Shown here piece after piece: positions 15,725-23,918 of a stretch of DNA of 35,235 bases. Positions within the stretch are counted from its first letter, which is position 1. Each line of letters begins with the position of its first letter. Both the position numbers and the translations under genes were made by a program. Location: positions 1 through 35,235 of the forward strand of contig JBBRMQ010000011.1 in the NCBI GenBank assembly GCA_038230775.1, given 5' to 3'. Below the pieces are notes generated by a model. It was not told the origin of the DNA, ran no database searches, and saw only the letters and a list, made by a program, of their open reading frames with translations. The DNA is from JBBRMQ01 sp038230775. GTDB lineage: Bacteria > Acidobacteriota > Thermoanaerobaculia > Gp7-AA8.

Positions 15725-15730
15725 TGACGA

Positions 15731-16696
15731 TCATGCCTCCCTCGCCAGAACCGATGCGCCGAGCGCTCCGGAATAGTCGCCGAGCGTGGCGTGAACGATC
15801 CGCACCTTCTTTTCGGGATCGGGACGAAGGAACCGGCTCCGCGCCGTCTCGGCGATCGGTCCGACGAATGCATCCTCGAGCCGCTGCGCCACTCCCCCTC
15901 CGATCACGATCATCTCCGGGTCGTACACGTTCACCAGATTCCCCGCCAGGAGCCCGAGGTAGTGCTGCGCTCCGGCCACGACCTCTTTCATGACAGGACA
16001 TCCGGCTTTCAGCGCGCGCTGCATGACGCTGCTCGTCATCTGCTCCTTGCCCCGCTCTTTCATGATCTCGAGCGTGATGCATGAATCGCTCTTCGCCGCC
16101 ATCGCGCGCATGTCGCGCTCCATCGCCGTGCGGCTGGCAAGAGCCTCCACGCATCCGTTGCGGCCGCATCCGCACCGCGGTCCGTCTTCCTTGATCAGCA
16201 TGTGTCCGATCTCGCCCGCCGCGCCGCGGAATCCGCGATCGAGCTTCCCGTGGCTGATGAGTCCCCCGCCGATTCCGGTCCCGACCCAGATTCCGATCGC
16301 GCGCTTCGTCCCCTTCGCCGCGCCGTACGCGTGCTCGCCGATGATTGCCACCTGGACGTCGTTGCCGACCACGACGTCGGGACCGAGTTGCTTCTTGAGC
16401 GCGCGGCCGAGCTGCACGTTCTCCCATCCGAGGTTCGGCGCTTTCACCACGAGGCCTTTCTTCGTATCGACCGCGCCCGGCGCGCCGATGCCGATGGCGC
16501 GCACTTTCCCGATCTTGATCTGCGCGTCTTTCGCCGCGAGCAGCACGTTGTCCGCGATCGCGGCGATCGTGTCCTCCGACTTTGCGCCCCGGACCGTTTC
16601 GCAGCCGGAACTGCCGAGGATCTTGCCCTTCTCATCGGCGATCGCTGCGATGAAGCTCGTACCGCCGAGGTCGATTCCTGCGTAGATTCGCGCCAT
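15731..16696 (-). CDS. ROK-family sugar kinase (glucokinase-like)
   Basis: This 321-residue cytoplasmic enzyme probably phosphorylates glucose or a related hexose. It has the phosphate motif GIDLGGT (7-13), the catalytic Asp113 in VGNDVQVA, GTGIGGG, the sugar-binding E162/H165 in GEIGHM, and the ROK zinc motif CGCGRNGC (175-182) followed by Glu184. There is no DNA-binding domain, so it is a kinase and not a ROK repressor. The start ATG 16696 has GAGG five bases upstream. It diverges from the PilZ gene across a gap that holds a TCTATCG-AA-CGATAGA dyad. Confidence 0.9.
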   Translation of the reverse strand: MARIYAGIDLGGTSFIAAIADEKGKILGSSGCETVRGAKSEDTIAAIADNVLLAAKDAQIKIGKVRAIGIGAPGAVDTKKGLVVKAPNLGWENVQLGRALKKQLGPDVVVGNDVQVAIIGEHAYGAAKGTKRAIGIWVGTGIGGGLISHGKLDRGFRGAAGEIGHMLIKEDGPRCGCGRNGCVEALASRTAMERDMRAMAAKSDSCITLEIMKERGKEQMTSSVMQRALKAGCPVMKEVVAGAQHYLGLLAGNLVNVYDPEMIVIGGGVAQRLEDAFVGPIAETARSRFLRPDPEKKVRIVHATLGDYSGALGASVLAREA

Positions 16697-16751
16697 TTTG
16701 TCCTCACCTGCCCTTGGAGCTGCCGGTCATCATATCGGCGGCGGCCCCGCC

Positions 16752-16767
16752 TCTATCGAACGATAGA
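16752..16767. promoter_or_regulatory. Dyad between the ROK kinase and PilZ genes
   Basis: TCTATCG-AA-CGATAGA is a perfect 7-bp inverted repeat in the divergent promoter gap, flanked further out by GGCGGC/GCCGCC that could extend it into a hairpin. A repressor operator is plausible; no cognate regulator is identified. Confidence 0.4.
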
Positions 16768-16814
16768 TGCCGCCGGCCCCGGAAACGCCCAGAATTACGT
16801 CCATAGAGGCTTCC

Positions 16815-17282
16815 ATGCATCCCCAAACGCATCGTGAGACCAGCTGTTGGTGCAGTCACCGCGGAGACGAACATTTCACCGATCGCGGCGGGTTGTCCTG
16901 TCATTCCTGTGAGGCGCGGGCGATGCTCGATGCGCCGCAAGTGATTCAGGAGCGGCGGCGCCATCAGCGCGTGAGCCTCCCGCAACCCCTGCGGACATCC
17001 ATTGCCGGTGCGCCGGCTCACGTCGTCGATGCTTCGATCGGAGGTGTCGGCGTGTTGCACCACAGGCTGGAGCTCGAACACGACACCCGTTACCGCCTGT
17101 TGTTCTACTCGCAATACGGGCCGATCACGCTGGAGTGCGAATTCGCGCGCACCATTCCGAATCAAACGCTTGGCGCCGCCGCCGAAGAAGGCGCATGGCG
17201 CACCGGACTGAAAATCGTCTCGATCGATTCCGAGTCCGAGGCGCGGTTGCATCGTCTGGTCACTGGGCTCACGGAGCACTGA
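16815..17282 (+). CDS. PilZ-domain protein with N-terminal Cys motif
   Basis: This 155-residue protein carries the two cyclic-di-GMP motifs of PilZ: an Arg-rich RxxxR in ERRRHQRVSLP and D-x-S-x-x-G in DASIGGVGV. The N-terminal 50 residues hold CWCSH and SCHSCEA, which may bind a metal. The start is set at ATG 16815, where GAGG stands five bases upstream; an earlier in-frame ATG at 16767 lacks one. A c-di-GMP-dependent effector role is inferred from the motifs. Confidence 0.85.
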   Translation: MHPQTHRETSCWCSHRGDEHFTDRGGLSCHSCEARAMLDAPQVIQERRRHQRVSLPQPLRTSIAGAPAHVVDASIGGVGVLHHRLELEHDTRYRLLFYSQYGPITLECEFARTIPNQTLGAAAEEGAWRTGLKIVSIDSESEARLHRLVTGLTEH

Positions 17283-17357
17283 CTCCCGCCTGGCACTTAC
17301 GGCGGCGGGGTGGCAACACTCCGCTTGTTGCGTTTCCGCAAACGTCGTAACCCGCGC

Positions 17358-17389
17358 TTGACTCTGGAGCCGAGCCGAGGGTTTACGCT
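17358..17389 (+). promoter_or_regulatory. MerR-type promoter with 20-bp spacer
   Basis: TTGACT (17358-17363) and TACGCT (17384-17389) are separated by 20 bp, longer than the usual 17 and typical of promoters controlled by MerR regulators. The spacer holds an imperfect dyad (ACTCTGG ... CCGAGGGT). It lies directly upstream of the merR-like gene, so autoregulation is likely. Confidence 0.55.
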
Positions 17390-17396
17390 GCTGGCC

Positions 17397-17822
17397 ATGA
17401 ATCGACTGCGGATCGGTCAGGTCGCGGCACAAGCGAGCGTAAGCGTCGATACCGTTCGATACTACGAACGGAGAGGTCTCGTTCAGAACGTTGAGCGCGA
17501 CGGCAGCGGATACCGTCGTTACGGGCTCGAAGCCGTCGATCGAATTCGCACGATTCGGCGTGCAGCGGCGATTGGCTTTTCGCTCGACCAGCTCGAAACG
17601 ATCTTCCGCATGCGCGCGTCCGGGAAGCCGCCGTGCGGAAGCGTTCTGGAAATGGCCCGACGAAAGCTGTCGGACCTGGATGAGCAGATCGCCACCCTCA
17701 ACCAATTGCGGTCCGTCCTCGAGACGACGATCTCGTCGTGGGGCGACCGGCTTCAACAAACACCGACCGGGGGCCTGGCGCACCTGCTCGATTCCCTTGG
17801 CAACAATGGAGACAAATCATGA
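17397..17822 (+). CDS. MerR-family metal-type regulator
   Basis: This 141-residue protein has the MerR winged helix (RIGQVAAQASVSVDTVRYYERRGL, GYRRYGLEAVDRI) and a long dimerisation helix from about residue 85. It resembles metal-sensing MerR proteins, with Cys80 (KPPCGSV) at the place of the first metal ligand of MerR/ZntR, but it is the only Cys: the C-terminal ligand cysteines are missing. It may therefore sense another signal or use a different geometry. The start ATG 17397 is chosen by homology and promoter position. It overlaps the next gene as ATGA, so regulator and target are co-expressed. Confidence 0.87.
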   Translation: MNRLRIGQVAAQASVSVDTVRYYERRGLVQNVERDGSGYRRYGLEAVDRIRTIRRAAAIGFSLDQLETIFRMRASGKPPCGSVLEMARRKLSDLDEQIATLNQLRSVLETTISSWGDRLQQTPTGGLAHLLDSLGNNGDKS

Positions 17823-18451
17823 AACCGTTTCTGTTCCCCTTGGCCGTGTTTTCACTCGTGATCGCCGGTTCCGCGATCGCGCAATCGACAGAGTGCCCAA
17901 TGCACGCGCAGCACATGGCGTCCGCGAAGAAAGCTACTTCTACGGAAAAGCCGGCTGCGTGCCCGCTTCATGCGCAGCACATGGCAGACCAAGAGGCAGC
18001 CGCGCGCCCGCAGGACCCAGACGGATCGGCGGAGCACGGCACGGGCGTCGATCATCGACACGACACGTTGGGAGTCGCCCATGAGACCACGCGGCACTCT
18101 TTCCGATTGTTCGACGACGGCGCAGCGATTGAACTACGCGCCAGCGACGGACAGGATACGACGACGATCGAAGCCATCCGCGCGCACATGCGCGTCATTG
18201 CGGATCAGTTCCGCGCGAACGATTTCTCGACTCCGATGTTCGTCCACGACAAGACTCCGGATGGCATCGCGACGATGAAGCAGCTGCACTCGGAAATCGA
18301 ATTTCGATACGAACCGTTGCCGGCCGGCGCTCGGGTGCGGATCGTGACAGCCACCGCGGCTGCTCTCGCCGCGCTTCACGACTTCATGAGGTTTCAAATC
18401 ATCGAACATCGAACCGGCGATGCCGGCAAGATCGAACACGAGGCGCGTTGA
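17819..18451 (+). CDS. Secreted protein with CPMHAQHM repeats, likely metal-binding
   Basis: This 210-residue protein starts with a signal peptide (MKPFLFPLAVFSLVIAGSAIA, cut near Gln24). The mature N-terminus has two repeats, ECPMHAQHM and ACPLHAQHM, rich in Cys, His and Met, followed by a His-rich stretch (HGTGVDHRHD). These are features of copper-binding periplasmic proteins. The C-terminal domain (HSFRLFDDGAAIELRA, IRAHMRVIADQFRANDFSTP, GARVRIVTATAAALAALHDF) is not one I can name. It has GGAGA upstream of the ATG and is coupled to the MerR regulator, so a periplasmic metal-handling role is inferred. Confidence 0.75.
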   Translation: MKPFLFPLAVFSLVIAGSAIAQSTECPMHAQHMASAKKATSTEKPAACPLHAQHMADQEAAARPQDPDGSAEHGTGVDHRHDTLGVAHETTRHSFRLFDDGAAIELRASDGQDTTTIEAIRAHMRVIADQFRANDFSTPMFVHDKTPDGIATMKQLHSEIEFRYEPLPAGARVRIVTATAAALAALHDFMRFQIIEHRTGDAGKIEHEAR

Positions 18452-18481
18452 ACGGCCGGGCGCGGCCGTAGCCCCTCGGAA

Positions 18482-19324
18482 CTACTGGCCGCGCAGAAAG
18501 CCGGCCGCGGCGCGCGTCACGGAGTCGTCCCGAAGAATTCGGCGGTGGCCCAGGCCTGACGTGACGAGCAGCCGGGATGCGGGCCAGGCGCCGACGATCG
18601 TCTTCGATTCCTGCAGGCGGATTTCCTCATCGCCTTCGTCATGGATCACGAGCAAGGGCGACGTCATCTTGGTGGCCATCTTCGCCACCGAGAAGTCGCT
18701 CCACCGGCGATGGAATCGGCGCTCGATGCGCCGCTTCATCCCCTCGACAACGCGATCATCGAGCCCGAAGGAGGATCCGAACTTCCTCGTGTACGTTGCG
18801 GGATCGACGGGCGGTGCGATGAAGACCAGCCGCTCCACGTCGAGACCATCGTGGATGGCGAGCGTTGCGGCCGCGCAGCCGAACGAGTGCGCGATGATGC
18901 CGCGCACCGGCCCCACGCTCTCCGCGACCGTGCGAAGGGCAACAGCGAACTGCGGCAGGGTCGTCCGCGATCCGCTCGAGCGGCCGTGCGCCGGCGCGTC
19001 GTACGTGACGACCGACATCCCCGCTTCAACCAACCGTGCCGCAAACGGCGCCATCTGCGAACCGCGTCCTTCCCAGCCATGCACCAGAAGAATCACCGGC
19101 CCTTCTCCCCAGCGCCACGCGCGAATGGTCATCCCTTCGAACTCGATCTCCAGCGGCGACGCGGTTTTCATCGCCGTGGTCTCTCGATCGGGCGGAGAGA
19201 ATCGCCGCGGTGTCGTGAATAACGTCTCCGCGACGCGCGACGCCATCGACGGAGCCGTTCTCCCGAGGAGGCGAAATCCGCTGCGCAGAATCGTGAGCGA
19301 GATCGCTCCAGTTGCTCCACTCAT
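18482..19324 (-). CDS. Alpha/beta hydrolase
   Basis: This 280-residue enzyme has an oxyanion HGW in LLVHGWEGRGS, the nucleophile elbow AHSFG, an acid in IHDEGDEE and the catalytic His in GLGHRRI, so the triad is complete. The N-terminal 50 residues precede the fold and contain no clear signal peptide. The start ATG 19324 overlaps the TetR stop and has GGAGGG upstream. The substrate is unknown; esterase or lipase activity is likely, and TetR control is suggested by the operon. Confidence 0.85.
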   Translation of the reverse strand: MSGATGAISLTILRSGFRLLGRTAPSMASRVAETLFTTPRRFSPPDRETTAMKTASPLEIEFEGMTIRAWRWGEGPVILLVHGWEGRGSQMAPFAARLVEAGMSVVTYDAPAHGRSSGSRTTLPQFAVALRTVAESVGPVRGIIAHSFGCAAATLAIHDGLDVERLVFIAPPVDPATYTRKFGSSFGLDDRVVEGMKRRIERRFHRRWSDFSVAKMATKMTSPLLVIHDEGDEEIRLQESKTIVGAWPASRLLVTSGLGHRRILRDDSVTRAAAGFLRGQ

Positions 19325-19944
19325 CCGACCCTCCTGCGTTGACGCGTGCGCTCGACGCGCGCCGCCCGTTCGATCAGCGCCTCGAACGCCGCGTCCGCTC
19401 GCTCCTGCGCTTTTGGATCGCGGAGCAGCCGTCGCGCGTGGTGAAACGCGAGCATGATTCCGTAGACCTCGTGCGCGAACTGCGCCGGATCGAGATCCGG
19501 CTCGAACTGGTGCTCCTCGACCGCGATCGCCGCCGCGCGCGCAATCGCACCGAGCCAGTCGCGCTGCAACTCCACCAGGCGGTCACGCACCGGGCCCGGA
19601 CGATCGTCGAGCTCCGTGGCGGCAGCGACGAACAGACATCCGCCCGGCATCGACTTCCACTTCGACCATCGCGCCCACCGTTCGAAGATCGCGCGAACCC
19701 TCGGGATGCCGCGCGCCTCCTGCGTCGCGGGACGCACGACCCGCTCGATGAATTGCCCGGCAACATATTCGAGCAACTGGATCTGGAGCGCTTCCTTCGA
19801 CTTGAAATGCGCAAAGAGACCGCTCTTGGAAAGGTCGAGCTCTTCGGCGAGCGTCCCGATGGTCAGACCGCCGAGGCCGCAGCGGCTGGCGACGTCCATG
19901 GCGCGCTCGAGAATGGCGGCGCGGGTGAGGTCCCCTTTTCCCAT
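19321..19944 (-). CDS. TetR-family repressor
   Basis: This 207-residue protein has an N-terminal TetR helix-turn-helix (AILERAMDVASRCGLGGLTI, LAEELDLSKSGLFAHFKSKEAL) and an all-helical ligand domain (YVAGQFIERVV, PGGCLFVAAATELDD). The start ATG 19944 is set by homology. It heads a two-gene operon with the hydrolase and has an 8-bp inverted repeat directly upstream, the likely autoregulatory operator. The ligand is unknown. Confidence 0.9.
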   Translation of the reverse strand: MGKGDLTRAAILERAMDVASRCGLGGLTIGTLAEELDLSKSGLFAHFKSKEALQIQLLEYVAGQFIERVVRPATQEARGIPRVRAIFERWARWSKWKSMPGGCLFVAAATELDDRPGPVRDRLVELQRDWLGAIARAAAIAVEEHQFEPDLDPAQFAHEVYGIMLAFHHARRLLRDPKAQERADAAFEALIERAARVERTRQRRRVG

Positions 19945-19965
19945 CGCTCCATAAAATAGCACGAT

Positions 19966-19986
19966 CGTTCGTGTTTTGCACGAACG
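19966..19986. promoter_or_regulatory. Candidate TetR operator
   Basis: CGTTCGTG-TTTTG-CACGAACG is a perfect 8-bp inverted repeat with a 5-bp centre, starting 22 bp upstream of the tetR ATG. An overlapping CACGA-TCGT-TCGTG dyad lies on its left. Size and position fit a TetR dimer site. Confidence 0.6.
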
Positions 19987-19993
19987 CGGTTTG

Positions 19994-20122
19994 TCACTGG
20001 ACCTCGAGGCTGAAAAAAAGGTCTCCTGGTCCAAATGCAGCCTGGACCTCCGGGTGTGCAAGGAGGTCATGCACTGCTCGGCAGTCGGTACGACCGCCGC
20101 ACCAAAGGCCAGAGGCGCGCAT
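19994..20122 (-). CDS. Possible 42-residue peptide, uncertain
   Basis: The frame from ATG 20122 ends HDLLAHPEVQAAFGPGD then LFFSLEVQ, which reads like protein, and stops just short of the TetR operator. No ribosome-binding site is evident and no family is recognised. The rest of the gap between tetR and the truncated hydrolase (19987-20228) shows nothing else. Confidence 0.2.
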   Translation of the reverse strand: MRASGLWCGGRTDCRAVHDLLAHPEVQAAFGPGDLFFSLEVQ

Positions 20123-20228
20123 CGAGACCTCGGGTTCTGCGACGATGAGTGTTCGCGTCAGCGCCGTCGTGCGTGGGCGAGTGTTCCCATCTGCTGCTCG
20201 GCCTGACTCCGCGGCCTGCGCTCAGCAC

Positions 20229-20696
20229 TCACGGGTTCGCGTGCAGGCGCACGAGATTGCGCGCCTCGTCGGGCATCGACGTCAGGCGCAGTCGCATGAC
20301 GTGATCCGGTGTGTCCTCCACCGACGGTGCGACTTTGCCGTAGATGTTTCCGGAGCTCGACGTCGCGTCCGCGCCCAAGAGTCTTCGCGCTTCCGCCAGC
20401 TCATCGGAGAGCAACTGAACCCAATCGCTCATGCCGAAGATCTCGTGAATCACCACCACCGCACTCGCCTTCCCCTTCACCTCGGGATAGACGACGTAGG
20501 CGCTGACGCTGCGCGCGCCCGACTTCAGATTGACCCATTCGCCATAGCGCGGCGATTTCGCCAGCCGCGCCCTGGCCCAGTTGGTGGCGGCTGCAGGGGG
20601 AGCCGCCGCCGGCATCTGATGTTCTTCATGTTGGCCGAGCACCGCCGTGGAGACGAGCAGCAGGAGCGGAAGTACACGCGTGATGGTGTTCTGCAT
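20229..20696 (-). pseudogene. Truncated secreted dienelactone hydrolase-like protein
   Basis: The frame has a good ribosome-binding site (GGGAGG, 5-base gap), a signal peptide (MQNTITRVLPLLLLVSTAVLG) and the start of a dienelactone hydrolase fold (SAYVVYPEVKGKASAVVVIH then EIFGMSDWVQLLSDELAEA). After this point the family should continue with a GY..APDLL motif and later the catalytic Cys, Asp and His, but instead a 50-residue tail of different character follows (SSSGNIYGKVAPSVEDTPDH, ending NLVRLHANP). At 155 residues it is about half the normal length and lacks all catalytic residues. A deletion fusing it to another tail is the simplest explanation. Confidence 0.6.
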
Positions 20697-20932
20697 TCGT
20701 CCTCCCTTCGTGTTGGAACGAGATTCTGGTGCAGTGTTGCACGATGCGCGGCCGCGCGGAAACGTCTCGGCGCGTCGAAAGGCGGCAACGCACTCGTAAC
20801 ATCGATGTCATGATTACAGGTGTAAGCTCTTTCCAAATCAGACCAATCGTTGCGGCATCACGGCCGAAGCGGTTCCCCACTCATCGTTGCCCGCTCTGCG
20901 CCGTGATTCCGTTCCGAATGGAAAGGAGCGAT

Positions 20933-23857
20933 ATGAAGCGAAGCCATATTTCACGAATTCGGATTCCGATCATCTCTGCTGTCCTCCTCGTCATCCTCGC
21001 GCTGAGTGCGCAGGCTCAAACACAGTCGGGAAACATCTATGGAGTGGTGAAAGCGAAAGACGGGACGCTGCTCCCCGGAGCGACCGTGACGCTGAGCGGG
21101 GTCGGAGCGCCGCAGACCTTCATCACAGCTGCCGGCGGCGATTTCCGTTTCATCAATCTGTCGCCGGGTGCCTACACGGTGAAAGCGGAGCTCGCGGGCA
21201 TGGGTACCGCCACGCGCAACAACGTCCGCGTCAGCGTCGGGCAGAACAGCGAGATCGCGCTCGCGCTCTCACCGGCGGTGGCGGAGTCGATCACCGTGAC
21301 CGCGGAAGCGCCGCTGATCGATACGCGCAAGACCGGAACCGGCGCCATCATCACGCACGCCGAGCTCGAACAGCTTCCGACCGGACGCGATCCGTTCGTC
21401 ATCATGGGCCTGGCGCCCGGCGTGCAGCTCGATCGCGTCAACGTCGGCGGCTCCGAGAGCGGCCAGCAGGACATCGTCGTCGCCCGCGGCGCGGCGGACG
21501 CGCAGAAGACGTTCAACGTCGACGGCGTGAACATCACCGATGTCGGCTCCGTCGGCAGCACACCGACCTACTACGATTTCGATTCCTTCGAGGAAATCCA
21601 GGTCACGACTGGTGGAACCGATCCGCGCGTCCAGACCCCCGGCGCGCAGTTGAACATGGTCACCAAGCGCGGCACGAATGATTTCAAAGGCAACGCGCGC
21701 TACTACCTCGCACCCAATCAGTGGGAAGCGACCTCGGTTCCGAGCGGCGAAGCGGCGAAGTATCTGGTGAAGGGCAACTCCATCAATCGCAACAGCAACG
21801 TCTCCGGCGACGTCGGCGGCCCGATCCTCCGCGACAAGGTCTGGTTCTGGGGCGCCTATGCGAAACAGGACATCAAGCTCTTCGTCGGCCAGCCGATCGG
21901 AACGCTGCCCAACGCGGACAACACCATCCTCAAGGACTGGAACGCCAAGATCAACATCCAGCCCATGGCGAACAACAGCGGAACGTACTTCTACACCTAC
22001 GGCGACAAGCTGAAGTTCGGCCGTTACGCCGATCCGCAGCATCCGCCCGATGCGACGGTGAACCAGAGCGGTCCCACCCATCTGTACAAGCTCGAAGACA
22101 CCCAGATCTTCGGCCAGAACCTGTACATCACAGGCCTGTACTCGCACGTGCTGAGCCCGTTCGCGTTCGTTCCGTCGAACGCGGCAAACGGCGAGCATCA
22201 GCCTTACATCGACGCCAGTGGCGTCTATCACCGCGGCTACTTCACGTACAGCACGAAACGGCCGCAGAACTCCTACCGCGCCGACAGCTCGTACTTCTTC
22301 AAGACCGCGACCCTGAACCACGAGTTGAAATTCGGATTCGGCTATCGCAAGGCGCCGGTCACCTCCATCTCCACCTACCCGACGACGAACGTCCTCGGCG
22401 ACTTCTCGCAGGGAAGCGGCAATCCCGGAGAAGGCGTTGCTCTGCTCACGCGGTCGGGAAAGAATGACTACATCGTCAAGTACAACGATGCGTACGTCGG
22501 CGACACGATGGCGTTCGGCAATCTGACGCTCCAGGTCGGGCTGCGCTACGACAACCAGACTGGTAAAAATGCCGCGCTGACGTTTGACGCCAATCCGCTT
22601 GCACCGGACGTTCTCAAGACCGTCGTGCTTCCGGGCGACTCACGCGATCTGAAGTGGAAGAGCGTTTCCCCGCGCATCGGCGCGACGTACAAGATCGGTG
22701 AGAACACGCTGGCCCGCGGGTCGTACAACCGCTACGTCAACCAGCTCGGCGGCGACGTCATGTCCGCCGGAAATCCCTTCGGTTACTCTGCCGGTCTCTA
22801 CTTCTACTGGACCGACGCAAACGGAGACAAGACCGTCCAGAGGAACGAAATCAACTTCCCGGGCGGCGTCTATGCCCCCTACGGCAACATCGACCCGGAC
22901 AATCCAAACTCGAACGCCAGGTCTGCGCGCTTCGACTACAGCATGAAGGCGCCGAAAACCGACGAGTTCATCGGCGGCATCGAACGGCAGATCTTCACCG
23001 ACTACGCCGTCGGCGTGGATTACTCCTATCGCAAGTTCACGGACTTCTGGTGGCAGGTTCACGAGAAGCACCAGGGCCAGGGCGATTACCTCGGACCCGC
23101 GGACTTCGACTGCACGTCGGCCGCGACAAAGGTCACGGGCACCTTGCCGAACGGCCAGAGCGTCACGATCACGAACTGCAAGCAGCTCACCGCAGCGCCC
23201 TTTACCGTGATCACGAACCGTCCAGACTACAACCAGACGTACAACGGCTTGGATCTCTACGCGACGAAACGGATGTCGAACCGATGGTCGGGACGGGCCA
23301 ACTTCACGTGGAACGACCGCAAGCAACACATCACCAGCAACCGCGGCATCGAAGATCCGACCCATCTTCTGCAGCCGCCCACTCTCATCTCCAACAACTT
23401 CTTCGGGTGTACGAGCTGCGACGGATCGATCGCCGTCGATAAGTCGTACGGAACCCATACGAACACCTACATCAACGCTCGATGGCAGTACGGTCTGACG
23501 GGCCTGGTGCAGTTGCCGTGGGCCTTCCACCTCGGAGCGAGCATCACGGGTCGCGAGGGCTATCCGGTTCCCTACTACTATCGGATCAGCGGACGCCGCA
23601 TCCTGATGGAAGACATCGGCAAGACCCGCAACCCGAACCTGATGGAGATCGATCTGCGTCTGGCGAAAGACGTCAAGGTGGGTCCGGTGGGCCTCGAAGT
23701 GGCGATGGAGGGATTCAACGTCAATAACAACCGGACCATCCTGCAGCGCAACAACCGGATCTATCGCAGCCTCAACAAGAGGAACGGGACCGCGAACAAC
23801 ATCGACGAAGTGATGAGCCCGCGCATCTTCCGTCTGGCGGCAAAGCTGTTCTTCTAG
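20933..23857 (+). CDS. TonB-dependent receptor with carboxypeptidase-regulatory-like N-domain (Oar-like)
   Basis: This 974-residue outer-membrane protein has a signal peptide (IPIISAVLLVILALSAQAQ), an N-terminal Ig-like carboxypeptidase regulatory domain (about 25-110: GNIYGVVKAKDGTLLPGATV, GGDFRFINLSPGAYTVKAEL), a plug domain (TRKTGTGAIITHAELEQLPT, FNVDGVNITD, GGTDPRVQTPGAQLNMVTKR) and a large beta barrel ending RIFRLAAKLFF, with the terminal Phe used by the outer-membrane assembly machinery. Such Oar-like receptors are abundant in Acidobacteriota; substrates are probably peptides or oligosaccharides. The start ATG 20933 has AAGGAG upstream; the frame is open earlier but lacks signal features. 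An intrinsic terminator follows. Confidence 0.93.
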   Translation: MKRSHISRIRIPIISAVLLVILALSAQAQTQSGNIYGVVKAKDGTLLPGATVTLSGVGAPQTFITAAGGDFRFINLSPGAYTVKAELAGMGTATRNNVRVSVGQNSEIALALSPAVAESITVTAEAPLIDTRKTGTGAIITHAELEQLPTGRDPFVIMGLAPGVQLDRVNVGGSESGQQDIVVARGAADAQKTFNVDGVNITDVGSVGSTPTYYDFDSFEEIQVTTGGTDPRVQTPGAQLNMVTKRGTNDFKGNARYYLAPNQWEATSVPSGEAAKYLVKGNSINRNSNVSGDVGGPILRDKVWFWGAYAKQDIKLFVGQPIGTLPNADNTILKDWNAKINIQPMANNSGTYFYTYGDKLKFGRYADPQHPPDATVNQSGPTHLYKLEDTQIFGQNLYITGLYSHVLSPFAFVPSNAANGEHQPYIDASGVYHRGYFTYSTKRPQNSYRADSSYFFKTATLNHELKFGFGYRKAPVTSISTYPTTNVLGDFSQGSGNPGEGVALLTRSGKNDYIVKYNDAYVGDTMAFGNLTLQVGLRYDNQTGKNAALTFDANPLAPDVLKTVVLPGDSRDLKWKSVSPRIGATYKIGENTLARGSYNRYVNQLGGDVMSAGNPFGYSAGLYFYWTDANGDKTVQRNEINFPGGVYAPYGNIDPDNPNSNARSARFDYSMKAPKTDEFIGGIERQIFTDYAVGVDYSYRKFTDFWWQVHEKHQGQGDYLGPADFDCTSAATKVTGTLPNGQSVTITNCKQLTAAPFTVITNRPDYNQTYNGLDLYATKRMSNRWSGRANFTWNDRKQHITSNRGIEDPTHLLQPPTLISNNFFGCTSCDGSIAVDKSYGTHTNTYINARWQYGLTGLVQLPWAFHLGASITGREGYPVPYYYRISGRRILMEDIGKTRNPNLMEIDLRLAKDVKVGPVGLEVAMEGFNVNNNRTILQRNNRIYRSLNKRNGTANNIDEVMSPRIFRLAAKLFF

Positions 23858-23882
23858 GCTGACGGCAACCTCTTCGGTGAAC

Positions 23883-23915
23883 CCGCCGGGCTATCATGGC
23901 CCGGCGGTTTTTTTT
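23883..23915 (+). terminator. Intrinsic terminator after the TonB-dependent receptor
   Basis: CCGCCGGGC pairs with GCCCGGCGG (9 bp, perfect) across a 7-base loop and is followed by eight T residues. It lies 25 bp after the receptor stop codon and only 3 bp before the GTG start assigned to the next gene. Confidence 0.9.
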
Positions 23916-23918
23916 CGG

